Positions 1 through 4,894 of a DNA stretch of 5,712 nt are shown here, piece after piece. The stretch covers positions 1-5,712 of the forward strand of contig JAHLWV010000158.1 in the NCBI GenBank assembly GCA_019057735.1, given 5' to 3'. This DNA is from Promethearchaeota archaeon (GTDB taxonomy: Archaea; Asgardarchaeota; Lokiarchaeia; Sigynarchaeales; SOKP01). A program made the position numbers and the translations under genes. Every line of letters starts with the position of its first letter. Within the stretch, counting starts at the first letter, position 1. The notes under the pieces were generated by a model. It was not told where the DNA came from. It saw only the letters and a program-made list of their open reading frames with translations, and made no database searches.

Positions 1-83
1 ACTCTACTTGCGTAAGAATAAATAGTGCTCAATCTATCATCTGATAAGCTTAACATTTTTTCTTGAAGTTCTAATATTTCCAT
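1..83 (-). CDS. Unrecognised protein, N-terminal fragment
   Basis: This is the first 27 codons of a minus-strand gene that continues past base 1. The visible peptide begins MEILELQEKMLSLSDDRLS and is open to the edge with no stop. It is rich in Leu, Glu and Ser and looks helical; I recognise no family and assign no function. Two starts are possible in the same frame. ATG at 83 has a GTGAT motif 7 bases upstream that can pair with the 3' end of 16S rRNA. GTG at 95 would add Val-Ile-Glu-Asn and lies about 26 bases from the centre of a TATA-like box, matching the leaderless spacing of the other genes. I give the ATG because it is the commoner start codon and has a possible ribosome site. The fragment is short, so a chance open frame is not excluded, but start codon, frame and upstream box agree. 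Confidence 0.5.
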   Translation of the reverse strand, partial: MEILELQEKMLSLSDDRLSTIYSYASR

Positions 84-117
84 ATTTTCTATCACACTCT
101 TTTTTTAATTAATTTGT

Positions 118-125
118 TTTTATAA
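118..125 (-). promoter_or_regulatory. TATA-like box for the edge gene
   Basis: On the minus strand this reads TTATAAAA. Its centre is about 26 bases from the possible GTG start at 95 and about 38 bases from the ATG at 83. The transcript would therefore be leaderless from the GTG or have a leader of about 12 bases before the ATG. A second consensus-like box, TTTAAATA on the minus strand at 151-158, would give a leader of about 45 bases to the ATG. Sequence alone does not decide which is used. Confidence 0.4.
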
Positions 126-297
126 CTAAATACATTTTAACCAACTTTAGTATTTAAATGCATTGGGAGTTTTTCCTTTATCCATTTTACGAGATTGGGC
201 GAAATTTTAAGAATCTTACTAATTCTGACAACAATTTGATTGAAAAAGGATTTTGTCATTTTTGGGGAAAATAATCCCTCTAAAATTCGTTATACAC

Positions 298-319
298 AAA
301 AAAAAGATCGAAAAACGAT
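298..319 (-). terminator. Second hairpin plus T8 tract
   Basis: On the minus strand the sequence is ATCG, five T, CGAT, then C and eight T (plus-strand A-run 298-305). The stem is only four base pairs, so it is weak alone. The T8 tract would itself act as an archaeal-style termination signal. It lies about 125-145 bases past the stop of the iron-sulfur protein gene and may be a backup to the signal at 371-392. Confidence 0.3.
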
Positions 320-370
320 GAAAATCTTACTTTTTTTGACTTTTTTCTCACCTATTTTCAAAAAATGTAA

Positions 371-392
371 GAAAAAAGGCATTATACCTTCC
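371..392 (-). terminator. Hairpin plus T6 ending the iron-sulfur protein gene
   Basis: Read on the minus strand, AAGG (390-387) pairs with CCTT (379-376) across a seven-base loop. Two flanking G-T pairs could extend the stem, and the run of six T at 377-372 overlaps its 3' arm. It begins about 50 bases after the stop codon at 443-445, a plausible 3' end for that transcript. The stem is short, so the T-tract may matter more than the fold. Confidence 0.4.
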
Positions 393-442
393 AAAAATGT
401 AGGGGAAAATCCACAATTAAAACATAAATTATTGGAATAAAA

Positions 443-1561
443 TTAAATCAATTCAAGAAATGTTTTCGTTCCAATTTTAAACTTTTCTTGGGGAACATTG
501 TCTCTGACTTTTACTAATTTTATAGCGTCATTAGGGCAATTAGCTGCGCAGACTCCGCATCCCAAACAATAATCTTCGTTTATGAACATGTGTTCATCAG
601 AAGAATCTGGCTCGTTAGGAAGTTTATGGTAAATAACACCCATTGGGCATTTATTTAAACAAATTTCGCATTTTGTACAAAGATCATTGTTTATTTTAGG
701 TGTATAGTTGGATGCTAAAGTGGCATAGTATTTATGTTCTTTGGCGGCTACTAGGGCTCCACAATGACAGATACAACAATTACATACGAATAAGGTAGAT
801 TCAATGCTGCTGTCGGCAACACAATGGTGAATTAATCCTGCCTTTTCTGTTTTTATAAGATATTCAACCGCTTCTTCCTTATTAAGCTTTGGTGCTCCCC
901 GTTCAATGCTTGATCGAGCTCCCTCTCCCGCTAAAAAACAACCCATTTCTGGTGATGCCACCTGACATGGATCTCCGGTGTACTCGGCAATTAAGCGGCA
1001 TTGACAAGGGATGACTGTGAATATGTCGTAATTATCAATTACTTGAGACATCAATTCGTAAGGCAAAATTTGAGATTCGACATCAAGAGATTTATCAATC
1101 TTAATTAATTTTTCCTTAGCGTTAATCGGTAATCGCGGTCTAAAAAATTTTAAATTTGTTTCAACTAAGAATGGTGGTAGAAAGCTCTTAAAAAACCATC
1201 TGAATAATTCCGCTACTTTCGTTAAATTTTCCTCAGAATCGGTCCTCCTTATAAAATATCTTTCAAAGATGCCGGGAAGAATTGGAACTAAACCATACCC
1301 ATTATCTACTTTAGCAATCGTACCCTTATCGTATAACCCATCTAAAATAGATATCAATTCATCTCTTGAAATTCCTGTTGATTCTTCTAAACTTTTAAGC
1401 GAAGTATATTTATCCGCGCCTTCAAACTTGGAAATGATTTTAATCTCCTCTTCGTTCCATAAGATTTTCATCAGTTCAAAAATTTTCTTATGTTTTGGTG
1501 CGTATAAAGACCCGAGACTTAATTTTTGTCTTACAATCTCATAGTTATCAATTTCCGACAT
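443..1561 (-). CDS. Winged-helix and multi-cysteine ferredoxin-like Fe-S protein
   Basis: This 372-residue, probably cytosolic protein has three parts. Residues about 35-105 look like a winged helix (helices around LKSLEESTGISRDELISILD, then a short wing and the segment LPGIFERYF). Residues about 180-270 form a cysteine-rich middle domain with C186, C188 followed by R189, C199, C208, C247 and the cluster C260, C262, C263, C265, C267, with histidines at 245, 246 and 266. The C-terminus carries two CxxCxxCxxxCP motifs (C295/298/301/305 and C332/335/338/342), typical of a 2[4Fe-4S] ferredoxin domain. Similar proteins in anaerobes are annotated only as 4Fe-4S binding proteins. It could carry electrons, sense redox state through the winged helix, or both; the sequence does not settle this. 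The ATG at 1561 fits a TATA-like box about 26 bases upstream and has no Shine-Dalgarno motif. The gene is divergent from metVF, suggesting but not proving a shared role. Confidence 0.85.
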   Translation of the reverse strand: MSEIDNYEIVRQKLSLGSLYAPKHKKIFELMKILWNEEEIKIISKFEGADKYTSLKSLEESTGISRDELISILDGLYDKGTIAKVDNGYGLVPILPGIFERYFIRRTDSEENLTKVAELFRWFFKSFLPPFLVETNLKFFRPRLPINAKEKLIKIDKSLDVESQILPYELMSQVIDNYDIFTVIPCQCRLIAEYTGDPCQVASPEMGCFLAGEGARSSIERGAPKLNKEEAVEYLIKTEKAGLIHHCVADSSIESTLFVCNCCICHCGALVAAKEHKYYATLASNYTPKINNDLCTKCEICLNKCPMGVIYHKLPNEPDSSDEHMFINEDYCLGCGVCAANCPNDAIKLVKVRDNVPQEKFKIGTKTFLELI

Positions 1562-1583
1562 GAAGTTATTAAAGGTTTTCTTG

Positions 1584-1591
1584 TTTAAATA
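1584..1591 (-). promoter_or_regulatory. TATA-like box for the Fe-S protein gene
   Basis: On the minus strand this reads TATTTAAA, inside the palindromic TTTAAATATTTA at 1584-1595. Its centre is about 26 bases before the ATG at 1561, so transcription would begin at or next to the start codon. The bases between (ending CTTTAATAACTTC) contain no Shine-Dalgarno motif, consistent with a leaderless message. Confidence 0.55.
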
Positions 1592-1771
1592 TTTAGTTTT
1601 AAATCAGAAATCAAAGGGATTGATTTCATTAAAATTTTAAATACAGAAGCAAAAACTACCTAATTTTAGTATAGTTGTAAATATAGATTCGATATTGAGA
1701 CTTTTACTTTTTTTACTTTTTCGATCAGAGATTTTATGTTTTTGATCTCCTTTTCTTTTGAAACAATTAAT

Positions 1772-1780
1772 TTTAATTTA
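1772..1780 (+). promoter_or_regulatory. TATA-like box for metVF
   Basis: TTTAATTTA is centred about 25 bases before the metV ATG at 1801, which predicts a leaderless operon transcript. The preceding TTTCATCACTT carries no Shine-Dalgarno motif. Another consensus-like box, TTTAAATA at 1636-1643 on the plus strand, would give a leader of roughly 130 bases and is less consistent with the neighbouring genes. Two TTTTACT copies (1702-1708 and 1711-1717) lie about 55-70 bases upstream of the box. Confidence 0.5.
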
Positions 1781-1800
1781 TTTCGAAAATTTCATCACTT

Positions 1801-2466
1801 ATGACTACAATAACTAGTAAGAAACCTTTTTCGGAAGTTTTGAGTGTTTTAAAGAATGTAAACAAAATCGCTATAGTATCTTGTGGTTCTTGTGCTGCCT
1901 TGTGTCAAACAGGAGGCACTGAGGGCGCTAAAGAAATGACTGAAAAGTTAGAAAAAGAAGGATTTACAGTTACAGTCGCTTATACATCGGACGAAGCATG
2001 TGATAATCGATTGATGCTAAAGGATCTTCGAAAAATTGATGCGGAGCTTCAAGAATCTGATGCGATTTTAAATCTTTCTTGTGGTAATGGCGCTCAATCA
2101 ATCCTTAAGGTTTTATCACGCAAATATCCTCTGATGCCAGTATTTTCAGCAAACAATACTCAATTCATTGGAATGACCGAAAGAATTGGAAGGTTCTATC
2201 AGCGATGCTTAGGGTGTGGAGACTGTTTATTAAACGAGACAGGTGGGATCTGCCCAGTTACAACTTGTGCTAAGGCGTTAATGAACGGACCATGTGGAGG
2301 TATGGTTGATGGTAAATGTGAAGTCGGAAATTACGAGAAGGATTGTGGATGGGTATTAATCTACAATCGTTTGAAAGATTTAGGACAATTAGAGAACTTT
2401 TCGAAATTGAGAGAACCAAGAGATTGGACTGAATCTGGTCATCAAAGAGAATTAGTTTGGAGGTAG
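1801..2466 (+). CDS. metV: Methylenetetrahydrofolate reductase Fe-S subunit MetV
   Basis: This 221-residue cytosolic protein matches the MTHFR C-terminal-domain family (MetV). In acetogens MetV carries iron-sulfur clusters and passes electrons to the FAD of MetF. The N-terminal half has an alpha/beta pattern with the cysteine loop C28, C31, C35 followed by QTGG, then C67 and C94 in SCGNGAQ. The C-terminal half has C136, C139, C142, C151, C156 and the family signature NGPCGG (162-167, with C165), then C173 and C182. It ends in the usual helix plus PRDW-like tail. Length is normal for a stand-alone MetV. The ATG at 1801 is chosen for the TATA-like box about 25 bases upstream and the good family fit at the N-terminus. 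It heads a two-gene operon with metF 8 bases downstream. The family call is firm; the pterin carrier (tetrahydrofolate or an archaeal analogue) cannot be read from the sequence. Confidence 0.9.
   Translation: MTTITSKKPFSEVLSVLKNVNKIAIVSCGSCAALCQTGGTEGAKEMTEKLEKEGFTVTVAYTSDEACDNRLMLKDLRKIDAELQESDAILNLSCGNGAQSILKVLSRKYPLMPVFSANNTQFIGMTERIGRFYQRCLGCGDCLLNETGGICPVTTCAKALMNGPCGGMVDGKCEVGNYEKDCGWVLIYNRLKDLGQLENFSKLREPRDWTESGHQRELVWR
2459..2464 (+). promoter_or_regulatory. Shine-Dalgarno GGAGGT deciding the metF start
   Basis: GGAGGT overlaps the last codons of metV, and its final T is the first base of the metV TAG stop. It lies 10 bases before the ATG at 2475. This supports that ATG over the in-frame TTG at 2457, which would lie in front of the motif. 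It is the only strong Shine-Dalgarno motif at a gene start in this window, as expected for an internal operon gene. Confidence 0.75.
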
Positions 2467-2474
2467 AGAAGAAA

Positions 2475-3404
2475 ATGACAGAAATAAAAACATATTCCAA
2501 ATTAGGAGAAGCTATTGCAAAGGGTGAATTTGTTCTAACAGGAGAACTCGAGCCTGAAAAAACAACGGATCTTTCGCATACTTTCCAAGAAGCCAAAGAG
2601 ATGGCTCCTTATGTTATTGCCGCAAATGTGACAGATAGTCCCTTAGGAATTGTAACAATTAATTCTATGGCTGCAACGCATTTAATCCAAAAAGCAACCG
2701 GTTTAGAATGCGTTTGGCAAATGACTGTAAGGGATGTTAACAAGTTAGGAATTGCTGGAATGATAATGGGCGCACATGCTCTAGGGATACGCAACGTACT
2801 TGCCCTTACGGGTGATCACACTGCCTTAGGCGATATGCCCGAATCCAAGCCTGTCTTTGATCTTGACTCCGCAACGCTTATAAAGTTAGTGAGGGATATG
2901 GTTGATACAGGCACTATTAACGGAAATGAAATCGAAGCACCTCCAACACTACATGTCGGTGGGGCCGCCAATCCTAATGCTGAACCAATGGGTGCAGAAA
3001 TATTAAAAATCGGTAGAAAAGCAGAAGCAGGTTGTGAATTTATACAAACTCAAGTTGTTTACGACCTCGATCGCACCATAGAGTTTTTAACAGAAATTAG
3101 GAAGTATAAAGTGCCGATATTTCTTGGAATCTTTCCTATGAAGAGTTATGGCATTGCTAAGGGTTTTGACACCTTTGTTCCTGGTGTAAGTGTTCCTAAA
3201 GAGATTCTAGCTAAGTGGAAGAGCGTGAAGACAGAGTTTCCTGATAAAAAGCAGCGTAAAGAAGTATACGATCAATATAATTACGATTTCTTTAAACCCT
3301 TCATATCAGAATTGCGGAAAAAAAACCTTCTTGACGGAATTCATTGTATGGCTGTCCATTATCCTCGGATTTTTCCAAAATTAGATAGTATTATCAACGG
3401 ATAA
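2475..3404 (+). CDS. metF: Methylenetetrahydrofolate reductase MetF
   Basis: This 309-residue flavoprotein reduces a methylene-tetrahydropterin to the methyl form, in the methyl branch of the Wood-Ljungdahl pathway or for methionine synthesis. It shows the TIM-barrel MTHFR pattern. E24 in TGELEP aligns with the catalytic Glu28 of E. coli MetF. TGDH at 112-115 supplies the Asp of the FAD-binding loop. KPVFDLDS (125-132) and GGAANP (162-167) resemble the MetV-dependent forms of acetogens. QTQVVYD (191-197) matches the substrate-side strand with its conserved Gln. Length is normal for a catalytic-domain-only enzyme with no eukaryotic-type regulatory domain. The ATG at 2475 follows GGAGGT by 10 bases. 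It is translated from the same message as metV, supporting a MetVF complex in which MetV feeds electrons to the FAD. No electron-supplying subunit lies alongside, so the donor is unknown; reduced ferredoxin or NADH are options. Confidence 0.9.
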   Translation: MTEIKTYSKLGEAIAKGEFVLTGELEPEKTTDLSHTFQEAKEMAPYVIAANVTDSPLGIVTINSMAATHLIQKATGLECVWQMTVRDVNKLGIAGMIMGAHALGIRNVLALTGDHTALGDMPESKPVFDLDSATLIKLVRDMVDTGTINGNEIEAPPTLHVGGAANPNAEPMGAEILKIGRKAEAGCEFIQTQVVYDLDRTIEFLTEIRKYKVPIFLGIFPMKSYGIAKGFDTFVPGVSVPKEILAKWKSVKTEFPDKKQRKEVYDQYNYDFFKPFISELRKKNLLDGIHCMAVHYPRIFPKLDSIING

Positions 3405-3407
3405 ATT

Positions 3408-3444
3408 AAAAGAATACACACATTTTTATTCTTTTTTTTTTTTT
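3408..3444 (+). terminator. Strong intrinsic terminator of metVF
   Basis: AAAAGAATA (3408-3416) pairs perfectly with TATTCTTTT (3427-3435) around a 10-base loop. An unbroken run of thirteen T (3432-3444) continues out of the 3' arm. It starts four bases after the metF stop codon. The stem is AT-only apart from one G-C pair, but the long T-tract suits archaeal termination. Confidence 0.75.
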
Positions 3445-3495
3445 ATTAAACAAAAATATTACCAGCTTTAATGTTTTTAACTTTAAGATTATAGT

Positions 3496-3523
3496 AAAGA
3501 TATATTTCACAAAAGATATATTT
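3496..3523 (+). repeat. Two 12-base direct repeats upstream of the dehydrogenase
   Basis: AAAGATATATTT occurs at 3496-3507 and again at 3512-3523, start to start 16 bases. The pair ends about 25 bases before the predicted TATA-like box at 3548-3556, a position where an archaeal activator or repressor could bind. Its AT-only core means chance duplication is possible, although exact 12-base repeats this close are uncommon. Confidence 0.55.
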
Positions 3524-3547
3524 AAAATAAGAAATGTTCGCAATAGA

Positions 3548-3556
3548 TTAATTAAT
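3548..3556 (+). promoter_or_regulatory. TATA-like box for the hydroxyacyl-CoA dehydrogenase
   Basis: TTAATTAAT is centred about 26 bases before the ATG at 3578, matching the leaderless spacing of the neighbouring genes. This argues for the ATG at 3578 rather than the in-frame GTG at 3563. The match to the TATA consensus is moderate, and other AT-only stretches nearby (for example 3517-3526) could serve instead. Confidence 0.4.
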
Positions 3557-3577
3557 TTTTAAGTGTTTTTATACAAA

Positions 3578-4768
3578 ATGGTGGATATAAATACGATTAA
3601 AAACATTACAGTTGTAGGAGCAGGAGTTATGGGTTATGGAATTGCTCAAGTTGCTTTAATGGCAGGCTTTAATGTAATATTAGTTGATGTTAAAGAAAAT
3701 ATCGTTAACAATGGTTTGGCTAAAATTGAAGAGGGTTTAAAAAAAGCTCAGATAAAAGGTAAGCTAGACGAAGGAATATCCATTTCTAATATCATGGCAA
3801 GGTGCAGAATATCAATTGATTTATCATCTGCAGTAAAAGAGAGTGATTTCGTATTTGAAGCTGTTGTAGAAAAATTAGACATTAAAAAACAAATTTGTAA
3901 TTTAGTTATGGAAAATTCACCCCCTCACTGCATTTTTGCTTCAAATACTTCTACTTTTAGAATAACAGACATAGCCGCTGATTCAATTAAGCCAGAAAAT
4001 GTTATTGGAATGCATTTTTTTCTCCCCGTTGTCCTTCAATGTTGTGTTGAAGTAATGAAGGGCGAAAAAACATCTGAAAGAGCTTTAGATATTGGTGTTG
4101 AAATTGGAAAAAGGCTACCCTGCCTTAAAGGAAAACGTCTCTCAGTTCGAATTGAGAAAGAAAGTCCTGGATTTATTGCAAATAGGCTACTTATGCCCCC
4201 AATTATTTATCTTAGCTGGATTTTCGATCGCGCTTTCGAGAAAGGCATTCCATGGGAACAAATTGATGCCGATGCAGGAGCAAGAAAGCTAATTCCAATG
4301 GGACCATGCGAACTAACGGACTATCTTGGTGTAGATACTACTTATAATGTTTTAAAAAGTTATGAAAAGATATTTTCTCCAGATTTTGCCCCAGGCAAAG
4401 TTCTTACGGATCTTGTGACAAAGGGATATTTAGGAAGAAAAACAGGACGAGGATTCTACGATTGGACGGTGGGAAGACCAAAAATAAATTTAAATAAAAA
4501 AGCGGGAATTTTAAACCCGGAAATGACAATGGCCATTATGTTAAATGAAGGATGTAAGCTGTTAGAAGAAAATATAGTTTCTGGATATAAAATTATTGAC
4601 GATGTAATGTTGGCTGGAACGAGTATGCCTGGCCCGTTTAGCCCTGGTAAAAGAAATTACGAAAAATGGTCTAAAATTTTAGAAGACTTCGTGGAAATAA
4701 GTGATAAAAAATACATTAAACCTTGTGAGTTAATGAAATCTGGCGGTTTTATTAATATGCGAAAGTAA
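3578..4768 (+). CDS. 3-hydroxyacyl-CoA dehydrogenase with two C-terminal domains
   Basis: This 396-residue NAD-dependent enzyme should oxidise 3-hydroxyacyl-CoA to 3-oxoacyl-CoA, or run in reverse, in beta-oxidation or a butyrate-type pathway. The N-terminal Rossmann fold has GAGVMG (14-19) and D37 at the end of the second strand, indicating NAD(H). Catalytic positions are kept: S122-N123-T124-S125, H146, E158 (12 residues after the His, as in the human enzyme) and N202 in GFIANRLL. The first C-terminal domain ends with GRKTGRGFYDW (286-296). Residues about 310-396 (NEGCKLLEENI, then MPGPFSPGK) form a second, shorter copy of that domain, as in two-domain bacterial and archaeal forms. No enoyl-CoA hydratase domain follows. 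The usual HFFNP motif reads HFFLP (146-150). The start at 3578 is chosen over the GTG at 3563 for family fit and promoter spacing. It has its own promoter and is not in an operon with metVF. Chain-length preference cannot be told. Confidence 0.88.
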   Translation: MVDINTIKNITVVGAGVMGYGIAQVALMAGFNVILVDVKENIVNNGLAKIEEGLKKAQIKGKLDEGISISNIMARCRISIDLSSAVKESDFVFEAVVEKLDIKKQICNLVMENSPPHCIFASNTSTFRITDIAADSIKPENVIGMHFFLPVVLQCCVEVMKGEKTSERALDIGVEIGKRLPCLKGKRLSVRIEKESPGFIANRLLMPPIIYLSWIFDRAFEKGIPWEQIDADAGARKLIPMGPCELTDYLGVDTTYNVLKSYEKIFSPDFAPGKVLTDLVTKGYLGRKTGRGFYDWTVGRPKINLNKKAGILNPEMTMAIMLNEGCKLLEENIVSGYKIIDDVMLAGTSMPGPFSPGKRNYEKWSKILEDFVEISDKKYIKPCELMKSGGFINMRK

Positions 4769-4799
4769 TTCATTAAAATTTTACTGAGAATTAATGAAT
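4768..4799 (+). other. 9-bp inverted repeat after the dehydrogenase gene
   Basis: ATTCATTAA (4768-4776) is complementary to TTAATGAAT (4791-4799), with a 14-base loop. It begins on the last base of the dehydrogenase stop codon, as a 3' processing or termination hairpin might. No T-run follows directly, so it is not a standard intrinsic terminator. An operator is the alternative reading. A small TTCC-AAT-GGAA palindrome follows at 4801-4811. Confidence 0.45.
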
Positions 4800-4831
4800 A
4801 TTCCAATGGAAGCATGTCTCAATCGATCTCG

Positions 4832-4862
4832 TTTTACTATTATCTTTAACTCATTAGTAAAA
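4832..4862 (+). promoter_or_regulatory. 8-bp inverted repeat abutting a TATA-like box
   Basis: TTTTACTA (4832-4839) is complementary to TAGTAAAA (4855-4862) across a 15-base spacer. The right arm ends two bases before the TATA-like box at 4865-4873, covering the place where TFB would contact DNA. That geometry suits an operator for the flavoprotein gene. The function is inferred from symmetry and position only. Confidence 0.4.
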
Positions 4863-4864
4863 AC

Positions 4865-4873
4865 TTTAAAAAT
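4865..4873 (+). promoter_or_regulatory. TATA-like box for the flavoprotein gene
   Basis: TTTAAAAAT is centred about 26 bases before the ATG at 4895, predicting transcription from at or beside the start codon. The bases before the ATG (GATGTAGAATTGAATTT) hold no Shine-Dalgarno motif, again pointing to a leaderless message. Confidence 0.55.
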
Positions 4874-4894
4874 GATAGATGTAGAATTGAATTT

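Larger units (their letters stand above)
96..442. other. Non-coding spacer with T-tracts and TATA boxes
   Basis: This 347-base stretch separates two minus-strand genes. I find no credible gene in it. It holds the promoter of the edge gene (boxes at 118-125 and 151-158) and two small hairpins with T-runs that could terminate the gene at 443-1561. Long A and T homopolymers dominate between 297 and 378. A 66-codon plus-strand frame from a TTG at 240 is compositionally driven and is treated as spurious. A weak AGAAT/ATTCT inverted repeat (210-214 and 222-226) is within what such AT-rich sequence would give by chance. Confidence 0.6.

Noticed and set aside
240..440. 66-codon plus-strand frame from a TTG start, with a Leu/Phe-rich stretch that resembles a signal peptide
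   Set aside because: It is built from A and T homopolymers (Lys and Leu/Phe codons), has no ribosome site, and overlaps the termination signals of the minus-strand gene. I recognise no family in it.
1269..1544. 91-codon plus-strand frame inside the iron-sulfur protein gene
   Set aside because: It is antisense to a gene with clear ferredoxin motifs and shows no recognisable domain.
1728..1749. GAGAT/ATCTC inverted repeat in the divergent promoter region
   Set aside because: Five base pairs over a 12-base loop is expected by chance in this composition, and it has no T-run or promoter position that would give it a role.
2457..2474. Upstream TTG start for metF, adding six residues
   Set aside because: It lies before the GGAGGT motif, which instead serves the ATG at 2475. 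The extra residues overlap metV and add nothing that fits the family.
2270..2596. 108-codon minus-strand frame across the metV-metF junction
   Set aside because: It is antisense to two well-supported genes and to their shared ribosome site; it is a shadow.
3563..3577. Upstream GTG start for the dehydrogenase, adding five residues
   Set aside because: The ATG at 3578 fits the family N-terminus and lies at the usual distance from a TATA-like box; the GTG does not.
4092..4292. 66-codon plus-strand frame inside the dehydrogenase gene
   Set aside because: It lies in another frame of a gene whose catalytic motifs are intact across the same bases.
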